Source: Asterias rubens
Lineage: Eukaryota; Echinodermata; Asteroidea; Forcipulatida; Asteriidae
Reading direction: 5' to 3'
DNA length: 64,000 nucleotides
NCBI RefSeq assembly: GCF_902459465.1
Contig: NC_047083.1
Coordinates: forward strand, 7,927,526 to 7,991,525
The position numbers were made by a program, and so were the translations under genes. Below are positions 1-11,004 of this stretch, one piece after another; position 1 is the stretch's first letter; the number at the start of each line of letters is the position of its first letter. Below the pieces are notes generated by a model. It was not told where the DNA came from. It was given only the letters and a program-made list of their open reading frames with translations, and ran no database searches.

Positions 1-35
1 ATAATAATAATAATAATAATAATAACAATAATAAC
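1..35. repeat. (ATA)n microsatellite
   Basis: An imperfect AAT/ATA triplet run at the left edge, probably the tail of the SINE that follows in minus orientation. Confidence 0.9.
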
Positions 36-364
36 AAATTCTTATATAGCGCATTTCACAATAACCGTATCAATGCGCTTTACATTAGTGCCCTGGTCAT
101 GGGGCCAATAACATCCCTGTAATGTTTCTCAGCTCCCTGGGGAGTATACAGCCCTGAGCTGCCTGTGAGGTGCTTGTGGCTTTTTCATATACAATATCAA
201 CCTCTACCCTCGCAGGTACCCATTTATATACACCTGGGTGAAGAGAAGCAATTATAGTAAAGTATCTTGCTCAAGGACACAAGTGTCACGACCGGGATTT
301 GAACCCACACTCCGGTGACTCCACCAGAACTTGAATTCGATGCTCTTACCACTCGGCCATGACA
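36..364 (-). mobile_element. SINE-A, near full length
   Basis: Read on the minus strand: a type-II tRNA-like head (ATGGCCGAGTGGTAAGAGCA, then GGTTCAAATCC box B; resembles tRNA-Ser/Leu), then a body with CTCCCCAGGGAGCTGAG, a GGCCCCATGACCAGG block and a tail GCGCTATATAAGAATT(tta)n. A tRNA-derived SINE, not a working tRNA gene. Confidence 0.85.
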
Positions 365-580
365 CCAACAGTGGTGTATTTTCTTTCATTATGCTCTTGC
401 ATATTTATGACCAATTGAACCCAAATTTTCACAGTTGTTCTTTTATGCATGTTTGGATACACTAAGTGACAGTCGCCAAAGGTGTCCCGCAGTGACTTTA
501 AGGGGATGTGACTTTAGAAGATTTCATTGTTAATATTATTATTTAGATGATGTAGTTTATGTTGTCTGGTTTATTGCAAG

Positions 581-688
581 GCCTGGCGCTCACATGAAGG
601 AATGGCGTCACAGTGGACTAGTGGAAGATATATTGGCATTGCCAACCACTCATAAGACTAGACTACTTGAAGTGTGCTGTAAACATGG
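581..688 (+). CDS. Unidentified gene 1, internal exon a
   Basis: The acceptor is ..TTGCAAG and the donor CATGG|GTAAGT. The exon holds 35 full codons (starting PGAHMKEWRHSG, ending LLEVCCKH) and leaves two bases that complete a Gly codon with the next exon. A foldback repeat begins about 11 bases after the donor. Confidence 0.7.
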
Positions 689-3600
689 GTAAGTCACCAG
701 GGCCTAATTTCATAGAGCTGCTAAGCACAACAATTTGCTTAGCATGAAGTTTCTTCCTTGATAAAAACAGGATTACCAACCAAATTTCCACGTGATTTTC
801 AGGATAAGCAATCAACAGCTGAATACCAGTAACAAGCAATGCAACAAATGGAAACTTTGCTGGTAATCCTGTTTTTATCAAGGAAGAAATTTCATGCTGA
901 GCAAATTTTTGTGCTTAGCAGCTCTATGAAATTGGGCACTGGTTATCTTTACACTGGATTTTACCGATGCATTTGTTTCCGCTATTGTGATTTTGAGAGT
1001 ATTCACTTGTCATTGCTTGCATTTTAAATACTTATAGTACTTTTATGACTTAAACTCTAGATAGTATCCTCTTGTCATTGCTCATGTTTTTTTACTGTAC
1101 TTTTTTAAGTAACGTTTATTTCTTCAGTATAGTTTTTTAAAACTACTTGTTAGTGTTTTTCTGAAGCACCTTGGGCGCCCTTTTTACCAATATACACCGA
1201 TGTGTGTTAGCACTTTATACACAGTACTTTCCCGAGCTCAGTGTACAGGTATATGACACTGCTCTAGAATTGCAAGGGTCGTGGGTTCAAATCCCACCCG
1301 AGTAATATGCCTGTGATTTTGTTCACAGAGCTCGGGATAGTACCGAGTATACGGTGCGAACACACAGTGTATTCGGGTAAAACAACAAGTAATATTCGTT
1401 ATCCCGATCCAAATTTCCATCTACATACCATTATATGTTGACAGATACTGGCATGGTGTTTTGAAACTCTGCATAGACATAAAGGAGAGGGGGCATGCCA
1501 TCAAGACTGCCTTACAACTTACGGATATGGAACTGTTATCCAAAAAAGGTATTCTACAACAGGCACGGAATAAACCTTAAAGTCACCTGGAAATAGAAAT
1601 TGTTTTCTTTCAAACATAAGAGTATATGCTTACGAACAATAAAACAATTTTGTTAGTAATTGTTTGTCACGATTTATATGTTTAAAAAATATATAAAGTT
1701 GTCTGGGGGGCTGACTCCGCCTACCCCTTTTGTGACGTCAATCGAGGCAGACTTTGCCTACAATGCGTATAGTATTAAACACACGTGCAAAGTACACGTA
1801 CGTCCAAGTCGTGAGTTGGTACATTTCAAAAAGTGTTTTTCTGCATTCAGCAGCAATACACCTGGTCGGCATTGCCGGAAAAAAAAATTTTTTTTTTGTT
1901 GAAACTTACAAACTCACGACTTGGTCCGTACATGTACTTTGCAATTGTGTTTACTCTACGCATTACAGGCAAAGTCTGCCTCGATTGACGTCACGAACAG
2001 CGCCCTCTCAGGTCGGGGTCTACTCTTAAATTTGTAAATAACATAACTGATTTTTTAAAACCTTAGTTAACTGTTTATTCACATTCCACTCATCAAAACA
2101 CATATATTAGTGACAAAAGCTTTATTTTGAAAAAATACCACTTCCAGGTGACTTTAAATGTCTGAAAGCTTTTCCTCGGTTGATAGTTTATTAACCAAGT
2201 CCACTGTGTACTTTCAGAACTGTTAGCAAGGTTTGTGTGTTTGATGGTGATAACATAGGAATTTTTATGCTCATTCAGGATTGCCAGTTTAAAAATAAAT
2301 AAATACATTTCACCATTTATTACTTTGCTTAACCCAAGATCATGGTCCAAATTCATGGTATTTATGACAATTTTTGCCTCATAACGACAGTTACCCATCC
2401 ATGTTGAATTGAGTCAAACTTCCTTGAAATTTTTTTTAAACGATTTTGACACCCAAAATGACAGACAGTTTATGCGTGTTGGTGTTGCGTGTTGTGCAAG
2501 GGGTACAAAAATCCCATTGCCGTTTTTCCACCAGTGTGGAAACTTTTGCAACAGGGGCACATGATCAATATGCAAATTAGGTCTCTAACTTTTGCAACAG
2601 GGGCACATGATCAATATGCAAATTAGGTCTCTAACATGTATAATATTCACAGAGTGATATGATCTATATTCTCGGAGAAGATTTGAAGAAAGATTTATCT
2701 CTTTAAATAATGCAGGAATTCTATCAAGGACAACTGATGAGTGGTTACTTGTGCTGCATTCAATGAGCATCTTGCAACCGGACTCCACCGCCTTCCACTG
2801 TGTAGAATGCAATGCAAGGCTCCTGACTAAGCAGGGCCCTCATTGGTCAGCTTCCACAGCAAGCCCATCAGAGGAGGTTTATGATTGGTCACTTGGAGAC
2901 AGCTCATCAAAACCTGAGTGTGATTGGGCGGTGGGGGATCCCCAAGATGTAAACAAGGGTCAATCTGATTGGTTGCCAACAGTCACATGGGAGAGTATTA
3001 GCGTGCTATTGGTCAAGTGTGTTGGTGCAGGATTAGCCGTTAAGATGTTGCTTACTACTCGGTTGCCGTCAGCAGGGTTGCCTCAAGAGTTCTATAGAAA
3101 CTGTATCTTGACCAGCATCTTGGAAAAACAAGAGAGGTAATTATTGCATTACGGCAAAGCTCCATTAAAGAAAGAGCTAGGCTTAGAAAAACAACATCCA
3201 TTTCATCTGACAACTAACACCTGTTATCTCAATGTGATTCCTTTTCCAAACGATGGTTTGTCATAGGCAAACTCATTTCTGTTTTTAATGGATGAATCAC
3301 CAAGTGACTCCCCATTTCTTCTGCACATTTGGCATTTTTTTTGCTGTTAGTTTTTGTTATGTAGAGGTGGCAGGAGGAGTTTTTGTTTCTCCTACTGTGA
3401 GTGTTTTTAACGATAGCCACCATGTCAGCTTCAACCGCCCCTCATTTTGTTTGCCAGATGGCAAAGCGAAGGAAAAAGTTGGGAAGTCTCCTTTGTTTTT
3501 AGGGATTGTAATCTTCCCAGGTCAAAATTCCAGTTGAACCTAGTTAACTGGTGTCAACTGGTTCAACTGGATAGTGACCAAACTCGTCCATTTTCCATTT

Positions 3601-5267
3601 TAACCAACTGGTTTGGACTAGGTTTAACTGTGTTCAACTAGGTTAAAATTATAAACCAGTTGGTTTCTGTCCATTTTCCATATTAAACCAACTTGTTTTA
3701 ACTGTGTTTAACTAGTTTATCAACTGGTTTTCAACTAGTTCCGGTTAAACCCAGTTTAACTAGGTTCAACTGGAATTTTGACCTGGGTTTGCATGTACTT
3801 GTGTTGGCAGTAGCGGTGACCATTGGTAGGCCAACAGTCTCAATAGCCAACTGTCATGCAATCCATTTTTAAATTCATTTATTGTGCTTGTCAGGGTAAA
3901 GTGTCTTGATATGCTGGAAGGACTTGATACGTATCTATGGTCTAATCGTAATAAGATGATAGCGCCCTCGTACAACCATCAGATAGAGGAAGAATTCAAC
4001 CTGAGGAATACGCATCAGGAATCTGACATTAAGGTAAGATACAAACTAAAGTCGTATCCACATTGGACTTTTTCTTCTGCTGTCTCGTTGAAAGTTACCA
4101 TGACTGGCTTTGGTGTAGTTCCACCTGGACTTATAGTCTGTGGTAGTTATATAGCTGTGGTAGTTATATAGCTGTGGTAGTTATATAGCTGTGGTAGTTA
4201 TATACATAGCTGTGGTAGTTATATAGCTGTGGTAGTTAAATAGCTGTGGTAGTTATATAGCTGTGGTAGTTATATAGCTGTGGTAGTTATAAAGCTGTGG
4301 TAGTTATATAGCTGTGGTAGTTATAGCGTTTTACAGCGTTTTTCCGGTATTTTTTACAGCACGCAGCTGTCCCCATTGGATTTTTTAGCAGCCCAGAGTA
4401 ATAAGTTACTGTGGCTGCACATTATGTATTTGTATTTTGTGTATTTTTTATTAATTTGTAAATATTCTTATCTGTAAATATTTTCTTTATTCTGCCTTTG
4501 GATGCTTTTTACATGCCCTCGCTCTTTTATATTTGTATATTTATGTCAATTTGTAATTTGTTATTTTTGTTGTTTATTTTTGTTATGCCTGTACTTAAAA
4601 ATAGTTAAATAAAGACTTGAAATGCGCACATATCCAGCCTGCTGGGTGTTCAAGGCGAAGTCAGACCAAAAACAAAACGAAAGAAAACAGACAAACAAAA
4701 TTAGTCCTTGAAAACCTGCGACATTAGATAAGTTTTGAGAAGAGATTTGAATTTTGTGGTACAGATTAAGAAGTAGAGAGAGATACAAGAGTGTATGTTT
4801 TTTATCATGACAATGAAAATTTTTAATCTTTAATCTTAATCTTATTGTCGTTTTAGTCAACAAACAATTTAAAGACGGTGGACACTATTGGTAATTGTCA
4901 AAGACCAGGCTTCTCATTTGGTGTATCTCAACATATGCATAAAATAACAAACCTGTAAAAACTTGAGCTCAATTGGTCGCCGAAGTTGCGAGATAATAAT
5001 GAAAGAAAAAAACACCCTTGTTACACAAAGTTTTGTGCATTTAGATGGTTGATATCGAGACCTCAAATTCTAAATCTGAAGTCTCGAAATCAAATTCGTG
5101 GAATATTACTTCTTTCTCTAAAACTATGGCACTTCAGAGGGAGCCGTTTCTCACAATGTGTTATACCATCAATCAATCTCTTTCCATCACTCGTCAACAA
5201 GTAAGGTTTTATGCTAATAATTATCTTGAGTAATTACCAATAGTGTCCACTGCCTTTAAGAAGCCAC

Positions 5268-5331
<64 letters not shown>

Positions 5332-7202
5332 TCAATTTGAATATTGCAGATAGCAGATGAGATGGCTAAGCGATATGAAGGACCAGCGCAGTTTACTGAG
5401 GATCCAGATTGCCAGTGGGGTACTCATGTAGTTTTAAACAGGTAGCTATCTCGTTTAGTAGTGTGCTTTAGGACCAATTTTTATAGAGCTGCTTAAAATT
5501 GATAATTACTTAAAATAATTGTTAGCATAAAAACTTACTTTAAAGAGCAATGGAAAGCTATTGATAGTATAAAAGATTATGAGAAACGGCTCCCTCTGAA
5601 GTATCATACATAGTAATTTTTGAGACAGTGGTAATTTCTCAATCAAATATTCGGAAGACTTCAGGCCTGAAGCCTTTTTAGGCATCTGAAAGCACACATA
5701 TTATTTGGTAGTAACAACATTTTGAAAATTTAGACTTGATTGGTCATCGAAGTTGCAAGAGAACAATGAGAGCACAAATTTGTTCTCTTTCACATGCCTT
5801 AATAAAGGCTTCAGGCCTAAATTCTTCTATTAGGTTCAAATATTTGAGTGAAAAATTACCTCTTCTCAAAACCAAGTCACTTCAGAGGGAGCCGTTTCTC
5901 ACAATGTTTTATACTATCAACAGCTCTCTATTGTTCTCACCCTCTCTGTTGTTCGTCATTAAGAAGTTTTTATGCTATAAAACTATATTGAGTATAGTAA
6001 GGTTTGCGGTAACACCATGTAATGACTATCTCTCATGAGTTGGGGTGGTTCTGAAAAGAACCGTTGGTTTAACTCGACGTTTCGATCAGTATGCTCTGAT
6101 CGTCTTCTAATTTCCAATAGTGTGTACTGCCATTAACAGTGCTATAGTGCTCATACCTTTCATAAAAAGGCAAGCCAACCTATTGTCAGCTTCTGCTTGC
6201 AAGTGAGCGACGCGATTTTTATCCTCGATGACTTCTTGTTGGCCACTTGTGAGAACACTGCGAAATAGTAATTATTTTAATTAAAGAAATCTGATCCGTT
6301 TGTAGCGATTGCGAGGTGTGTGGCATAGCCCTATCGTCCCCAGTTTCTACACAAACCTCTGGTCTGATTGCATTTCCCTGTGGTAAGTTCAAAATAATTA
6401 AATTTTCTCCGCTTGTAAAGTATTTTCCAGAGAGCTTGTTGTCCAGGACTATGCATGTTAACATAAACAAAAAAATGCTGCTTACGCAGATGACCGAAAG
6501 CGCAGCTGCCAAACATCAGGGCTCAAATTCATAATGCTGCTAAGCACAAAAATTTGCTTAGCATGAAATGTTTTGCCTTGATAAAAACGGGATTACCAAC
6601 CAAATTTCCACGTGATTTTCAGGATACGCAAACAACAGCTGAATACCAGTGACAAGCAACACTAAACAAATGGAAATTGGGTTGGTAATCCTGTTTTTAT
6701 CAAGGAAGAAATTTCATGCTAAGCAAATTTTCGTGCTTAGCACCTCTATGAAATTGGGCCCTGCTCAGACCAATCAAACCACAGATATAGAAAGCTTACG
6801 TCACTGCACGTTTATTCAATGAAATCAATGTATCCAATGAAATCACTGGTTCTGAAAATCCAATCGGATAGAGGGTTAGCCTCTGAACAATATATGCGTC
6901 ATCGACCGCCATCTTTGATGTATTAACAAGGGAAAAGTGCACGCGCAGTGCGTACAGGTGTCCACTTGTTCCTTGTTATTACATCAAAGTTGGCGGTCGA
7001 TGACGCGTATATATTGCAATCCATCTATAGGACTGCCAATACTATCTGGGGTATCATGAATAACTGTTTGAATGGGTTTTGTTCTTTCTTAGGTCATTCA
7101 TTCCACCGTGTCTGTGTAACTGAAGAGGCTTGTGTTCTGTGTTACGAGCTCAACTGCTACCAATCTGTCATTGGCAGCCACAGGGTGGCAGCCACCATGT
7201 GA
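581..7202 (+). CDS. Unidentified multi-exon gene, 3' part (partial)
   Basis: Five exons join in phase: 581-688, 1445-1548, 2716-3136, 3895-4033 and 5350-5441, about 285 codons. A sixth candidate exon lies at 7093-7202. The 5' end is outside the window. The product reads as a soluble, mostly helical protein without signal peptide or membrane segments, with Trp/Leu-rich stretches such as EWRHSGLVEDILALPT and WHGVLKLCIDIKERG. A long middle exon contains an acidic, Trp-containing insert. The candidate last exon has a GHSFHRVC...C..C pattern like the end of a RING-H2 finger. Helical solenoid plus C-terminal RING-like finger is the plan of HOPS/CORVET and related vesicle-trafficking subunits, but I do not recognise the family and assign no name. 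The reading frame and five good splice junctions make a real gene likely; the function is unknown. Confidence 0.75.
700..939. mobile_element. F3 foldback hairpin, complete
   Basis: Two arms of about 95 bases (outer ends TTTCATAGAGCTGCTAAGC and GCTTAGCAGCTCTATGAAA, inner GATAAAAACAGGATTACCAA and its complement) flank a spacer of about 50 bases. A non-autonomous foldback/MITE. Confidence 0.85.
1180..1430 (+). mobile_element. SINE-B with an inverted tail fragment in front
   Basis: CACTGCTCTAGAATTGCAAG, GGTCGTGGGTTCAAATCCCA (box B) and an AGCTCGGGATAGTACCGAG body are in plus orientation. They are preceded by the same body in minus orientation (ACCGATGTGTGTTAGCAC). It translates on the minus strand to the artefactual string RVGFEPTTL. 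Confidence 0.8.
1445..1548 (+). CDS. Unidentified gene 1, internal exon b
   Basis: The acceptor is TGTTGACAG and the donor AAAAAAG|GTATTC. The frame continues from exon a as GYWHGVLKLCIDIKERG and ends MELLSKK. It lies directly after a tRNA-derived SINE. Confidence 0.7.
1710..2028. mobile_element. Foldback element with long inverted arms
   Basis: GACGTCAATCGAGGCAGACT (1735) is repeated inverted near 1972-1992, and CAAGTCGTGAGTT (1807) pairs with AACTCACGACTTG (1911). An A/T tract lies at the centre. Confidence 0.8.
2541..2635 (+). repeat. 46-bp direct tandem duplication
   Basis: AACTTTTGCAACAGGGGCAC and the following bases occur at 2541 and again at 2587, just upstream of gene 1 exon c. Confidence 0.95.
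2716..3136 (+). CDS. Unidentified gene 1, long internal exon c
   Basis: The acceptor is AATAATGCAG and the donor GAGAG|GTAATT. It has 139 full codons in phase with its neighbours. The first 40 residues (GILSRTTDEWLLVLHSM...) and the last 50 (..VTWESISVLLVKCVGAG.. to ILEKQER) look folded. The middle (about residues 45-85 of the exon) is acidic, with three spaced Asp-Trp pairs, and looks like a disordered insert. A nearer AG at 2657 gives stops in every usable phase, which is why this acceptor was chosen. Confidence 0.75.
3517..3786. mobile_element. Foldback element with about 35-bp TIRs
   Basis: The ends are CCCAGGTCAAAATTCCAGTT and its complement AACTGGAATTTTGACCTGGG. The interior is a chain of AACTGGTT/AACCAGTT words, so nearly the whole element is self-complementary. 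It lies in a gene 1 intron. Confidence 0.85.
3895..4033 (+). CDS. Unidentified gene 1, internal exon d
   Basis: The acceptor is GCTTGTCAG and the donor ATTAAG|GTAAGA. It encodes 46 codons, RVKCLDMLEGLDTYLWSN at the start and NLRNTHQESDIK at the end, in phase on both sides. Confidence 0.75.
4136..4325 (+). repeat. 17-bp minisatellite, about 11 copies
   Basis: The unit is AGCTGTGGTAGTTATAT with single-base variants and one 4-base insertion. Confidence 0.95.
4395..4612 (+). other. AT-rich intronic stretch resembling a retroelement 3' tail
   Basis: Runs of TGTATTTGTATTTTGTG and similar words end at AAATAAAGACTTG. No coding sequence is visible. Confidence 0.35.
4612..4815 (-). mobile_element. 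LINE 3' end fragment
   Basis: It matches the first 200 bases of the LINE end at 12525 (AAGACTTG.AATGCGCACATATCC, GGGTGTTCAAGGCG), in the same orientation. Confidence 0.7.
4869..5260 (+). mobile_element. F1 MITE, complete
   Basis: F1 consensus: TTAA, TIR AGGCAGTGGACACTATTGGTAATT, about 370 bases, and the inverted TIR ending CTTTAA. The forward sense is defined by GTCAAAGACCAG next to the TIR. The interior has a dyad around GAGACCTCAAATT..GAGGTCTCGAAATC and GGGAGCCGTTTCTCACAATG. This copy is forward. Confidence 0.9.
5268..5330. repeat. (TTA)n microsatellite
   Basis: About 20 TTA units between an F1 copy and gene 1 exon e. Confidence 0.98.
5350..5441 (+). CDS. Unidentified gene 1, exon e (internal or terminal)
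   Basis: The acceptor is ATATTGCAG. It encodes IADEMAKRYEGPAQFTEDP, then CQWGTHVVLN. The end is ambiguous: AACAG|GTAGCT is a usable donor, but the unspliced frame reads AGG TAG and would stop after ..VVLNR. Spliced straight to 7093 it would enter the wrong frame for the RING-like exon. Confidence 0.65.
5490..6135. mobile_element. Two diverged F1-type MITEs, opposite orientation, fused
   Basis: 5490-5715 reads reverse and 5725-6135 forward. Both belong to a subtype with AGGCCTGAAGCCTTTTTAGGCATC in place of the GAGACCTC dyad. An F8 fragment (GCGGTAACACCATG .. AACTCGACGTTTCGATCA, 6005-6112) interrupts the second. Confidence 0.7.
6519..6762. mobile_element. F3 foldback hairpin, complete
   Basis: It has the same arms as the copy at 700, well preserved (GATAAAAACGGGATTACCAA / TTGGTAATCCTGTTTTTATC). 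Confidence 0.85.
6885..7021. repeat. Inverted repeat with about 45-bp arms
   Basis: ACAATATATGCGTCATCGACCG.. at 6888 pairs with ..CGGTCGATGACGCGTATATATTG ending at 7018, with the loop around GTGCACGCGCAGTGCG. It ends 70 bases before the RING-like exon. Confidence 0.85.
7093..7202 (+). CDS. Candidate last exon with RING-like Cys/His cluster
   Basis: It follows the acceptor TTCTTTCTTAG and reads GHSFHRVCVTEEACVLCYEL to a TGA at 7200. The GH-x-FH-x2-C ... C-x2-C spacing is what the second half of a RING-H2 finger looks like. The phase does not match exon e, so an undetected small exon, a frameshift or chance is needed to explain it. Its last third runs into the first unit of the minisatellite that follows. 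Confidence 0.4.
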
Positions 7203-8005
7203 TGTACCACTAGAAAGCAAGCCATTATTGGCAGCCATAGAGTAACATCCAATGAAATCTCCAAGCCGTCATTGGCAGCCATAGAGTAACATCCAATGAA
7301 ATCTCCAAGCCGTTATTGGCAGCCATAGAGTAACATCCAATGAAATCTCCAAGCCGTCATTGGCAGCCATAGAGTAACATCCAATGAAATCTCCAAGCCG
7401 TTATTGGTAGCCATAGAGTAACATCCAATGAAATCTCCAAGCCGTTATTGGTAGCCATAGAGTAACATCCAATGAAATCTCCAAGCCGTTATTGGTAGCA
7501 ATAGAGTAACATCCAATGTAATATTGTACAATACTACACGCCGTTATTGGTAGCCATAGAGTAACATCCAATGTAATATTGTACAATACTACACGCCGTT
7601 ATTGGCAGCCATAGAGTAACATCCAATGTAATATTGTACAAGACTCTAAGCTGCTATTGGCAGCCATAGAGTAACATCCAATGTAATATTGTACAAGACT
7701 CCAAGCCGCTACTGGCAGCCATAGATTAACATCCAATGTAATATTGTACAAGACTCCAAGCCACCATTGGCAGCCATAGATTAACATCCAACGTAATATT
7801 GTACAACAAGCCGTTATTGGCAGCCATAGTGTAACATTGTACAATACTACAAGCCGCTATTGGCAGCCATAGAGTAACATCCAATGTAATATTGTACAAT
7901 ACTACAAGCCGTTATTGGCTACCATAGAGTAACATCCAATGTAATATTGTACAAGACTCCAAGCCGTAATGGGTAGCCATAGAGTAACGTTACATCCAAT
8001 GTAAT
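7150..8005 (+). repeat. Two-phase minisatellite, about 17 units
   Basis: The left part has units of 44 bp (..CATTGGCAGCCATAGAGTAAC.. ending GAAATCTCCAAGCC). From about 7505 the units change to roughly 53-58 bp, in which the end is replaced by TGTAATATTGTACAA plus GACTCCAAGC or TACTACAAGC. All share ATTGG(C/T)AGCCATAGAGTAACAT. Confidence 0.95.
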
Positions 8006-8099
8006 ATTTGTTAGGAGACTTTATCTTTAGGATTCCAAAGGTTGATGTATGAGATTATATTTGGTGAAATACGTCCAATTAAATGTTATATTGGGTATG

Positions 8100-8383
8100 T
8101 TAAAGACACTGGACACGTTTGGTTATTGTCAAAGACCAGTATTCTTACTTGGTGTATCACAACATCAGCATAATTATAATAAACCTGTAAAAATTCTGGC
8201 TCAATTTGTCATCAATTATTGCAAGAAGTGAGAAATTACCTCTTTCTCAAAAACTACTTTACTTCAGAGGGAGGCGTTTCTCACAATGTGTTATCCTTTC
8301 AACAGCTCTCCATTGCTCATTACCAAGTCAGTTCTGATGCTAATATATATTTTGATTGATAACCAAAAGTGTCCAGTGCCTTT
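8100..8383 (+). mobile_element. F1 MITE, internally deleted
   Basis: Forward copy with both TIRs (CACTGGACACGTTTGG.. / ..AAAAGTGTCCAGTGCC). The central dyad is missing. Confidence 0.85.
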
Positions 8384-8663
8384 GACTTATGGAGTAATTG
8401 CCAAGTAAGACCTTCCTTTAGTGTTTTGGTACAATGTGTATCTCGCCATCAAAGATGAAATTTTGTAAATTTGCTATCAACAATCATTACTACCTGTTGA
8501 AACTCACCGAATGTCAGTACTATCAAATTCTGGTAATATACTTTACACACATTTATATGTCTATTTTGTTTACAAATATATGAAAGTATACTCTAATTGG
8601 GGAAAAACCAGTTTTTTTTACTGTGGAGATAAAGTTTTATTTTGGGGAAATACTTAGTAAACT

Positions 8664-8980
8664 TAAAGGGTCTGTGTACTTTTTGTGGGACAAAAAAACA
8701 ATGTCCACAAATTTACATTAAACTTACACAGTTTGAAGATAATAGTAGTAGAAAGCTTCCCCGAAAAGATTACCTTCTGAGGTGCTGTAGTTTTTGAGAA
8801 ATGAGTAAAACAATGTCATGAAAATAACATTGTTTTACTCATTTCACAAAAACTACAGCTCCTCGGCAAGTTATTTTTTAAAGTACGCTTTCTACTATCA
8901 TAATCTTCAAACGGTGTAAGTTTAATGTTAATCTGTGGACATTGTGTTTTGTGTTACAAAAAGTACCCAAATCCTTTAAA
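8664..8980. mobile_element. F5 foldback element
   Basis: Long arms: TTAAAGGGTCTGTGTACTTTTTG left and AAAAAGTACCCAAATCCTTTAAA right. The centre is ATGTCATGAAAATAACAT. It is nearly fully self-complementary. Confidence 0.85.
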
Positions 8981-9032
8981 TCATTGCGGTACCCACTGCT
9001 AAAATATAGGATTCAAACTGCCTCTAGCTACC

Positions 9033-9180
9033 GGGCAATCTCGGTGGTCTAGTTGGTAAAGACACTGATCTAGAATTGCAAAGGTCGTGGGTTTGAATCC
9101 CACCCGAGTAATATGCCTGTAATTTTTTTCAGGAGTATACAGTGCTGACACACATCAATGTATATGGTTGTCAAACCAAA
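9033..9180 (+). mobile_element. SINE-B copy
   Basis: The head GGTCTAGTTGGTAAAGACAC (box-A-like) and GGTCGTGGGTTTGAATCCCA (box B) are present; the tail is short. Confidence 0.85.
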
Positions 9181-9640
9181 ATTAACATACACAGTAAACT
9201 GTTAAATTTCTCAAATTAAATGCTCATTTTAAAATATAATCACAAAGTACTTGAGTTTTTTTTATTTTGTTTAATAAATGGCTTAAATGTAAATAATTCT
9301 ATATTAAATTAATATAAATATATGCTCAGGATATTTTTATGATGGAAAATGTTCTGCTACAGCCCTATATCGTTAATATTTAAAGTAAATGTTATTGATT
9401 TGCAATTTGATACATTTAAATTTAAAAACAATTTATATTGTTACACAAGGGAGTTTATTTATTGAAATTTTCTATTGATGTTAAATGAGTCTACTTAATG
9501 TACAGTTTTTAATTAGTATCTAATACTACATGTATCCTATTTCGATTGATGGAAATTATGCATCAGGGATAAAGAATATTACTTTGGGTTTAACCCATTG
9601 ACACCAATGTGTTTAGCACTGTATTCAAATTTAACATCTC
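9181..9640. other. AT-rich stretch, nothing recognised
   Basis: Very AT-rich with no reading frame, repeat edge or hairpin that I can support. Confidence 0.5.
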
Positions 9641-10028
9641 TTAAAGACACTAGACACTATTGGTAATTGTCAAAGACTAGCCTTCACAGTTGGTGTATCT
9701 CAACATATGCATAAAATAACAAACCTGTGAAAATTTGAGCTCAATCTGTCGTCGAAGTTGCGAGATAATAATGAAAGAAAAAACACCCTTGTCACAGGAA
9801 GTTGTGTGCTTTCAGATGCTTGATTTTGAGATCTCAAATTCTAAATCTGAGGTCCTGAAATCAAATTCATGGAAAATTACTTCGCCCTCGAAAACTACAT
9901 CACTTCAGAGGGAGCTGTTTCTCACAATGTTTTATACCATCAACCTCTCCACGTTACTCGTTACCAAGAAAGGTTTTATGCTAATAATTATTTTGAGTAA
10001 TTACCAATAGTGTCCACTGCCTTTAAAT
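9640..10028 (+). mobile_element. F1 MITE, complete
   Basis: Forward copy; the interior keeps the GAGATCTCAAATT..GAGGTCCTGAAATC dyad. Confidence 0.9.
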
Positions 10029-10070
10029 CATTGCTGTACCCGCTGCTATAATGTAAGATTCGAGCTGCAT

Positions 10071-10275
10071 CTAGCTACCGGGCAATCTTGACAGGTCTAG
10101 TTGGTAAGACACTGCTCTAGATGCATAGGTCGTGGGTTCGAATCCAACCCGAGCCTGTGGTTTGTTTTCGCAGAACTCGGCTAAGTACCGAGTATACAGT
10201 GCTTACACATTCTGTATAGGGTAAAACCAAATTAATTGCCTTTATCCCCGATGCAAATTTAACATCTACATGTAC
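10071..10275 (+). mobile_element. SINE-B copy
   Basis: GGTCTAGTTGGTAAGACACTG and GGTCGTGGGTTCGAATCC are well kept. The body reads CAGAACTCGGCTAAGTACCGAG. Confidence 0.88.
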
Positions 10276-10973
10276 TAATACTATCCTGTTGGTAAATTAT
10301 TATGTCATGTGTGCATATCTGCTTCGCGCCCAAAGTCTGCTATTTTCGGCTCCAAAGCTGGCATTGTTTGTGTGTAAGGTCCGATATGCTTGGCGCGCGC
10401 AACAGATTGTGCAGAAAGGCATTGGAGAGGCTCACATGTTCTTGCTCACACGTGCGTCGTGGGCGGAGCCTAATGGATCGGTCTATTTACAATTTAAAGC
10501 GCATGGCATTTATTTTGAATTTAACTTTATGTATTTAATCATGGAATACTTTACGATTTCACATATCAATATACTTAAATTTCTTTGTTTGTCCTGATAT
10601 TTTTTGCCTTTGCACTTAATTTTTTCATAGATCTTTAGAAACGAATATCAATGTACGTGTTATATATTTCTTTCTTTTTCCTGTCATCTTTTGCCTTTCG
10701 AACTTAATTTTTCTATGAATCTTTAAGAGATCAAAATATTTATAATTTGGCTTAATTTTTATGTTCAGAGTAAGAAGGTGACGAGCGGTGCATTATAAAT
10801 TAAAACTTGACAGCATTACATGTATATGATATAAGTAACAGGGAAATTTGCCGCGCAATATAGATTATTTTATTTACGATTTTCAAGTTAAGTCTCTGAT
10901 GGTAATTTTGCATCATGCATGAAAAAAATAAATTCATAACTTGGAGCCAATTTCATGGAGCTGCTTTGGCAAA

Positions 10974-11004
<31 letters not shown>

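Noticed and set aside
1238..1420. Minus-strand frame with RVGFEPTTL
   Set aside because: This string is the known translation artefact of the tRNA-like box B region of a SINE.
2640..2715. Earlier acceptor (CACAG at 2657) for gene 1 exon c
   Set aside because: Every phase meets a stop before 2715; the GCAG at 2715 keeps the frame open.
7401..7844. Repetitive minus-strand frames (LPITAC.., LWLPV..)
   Set aside because: They are minisatellite units read through by chance; frame and stops change with unit length.
9735..10010. Similar 60-90-codon frames at 4986, 9735, 23333, 24965, 28486, 36607, 46055 and 47284
   Set aside because: All lie inside F1 MITEs and reflect their shared DNA sequence. 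Frames differ between copies and stops are common, so no protein is being conserved.
10289..10597. Possible 102-codon gene
   Set aside because: Two overlapping frames are open at once, with no splice context and no protein-like pattern.
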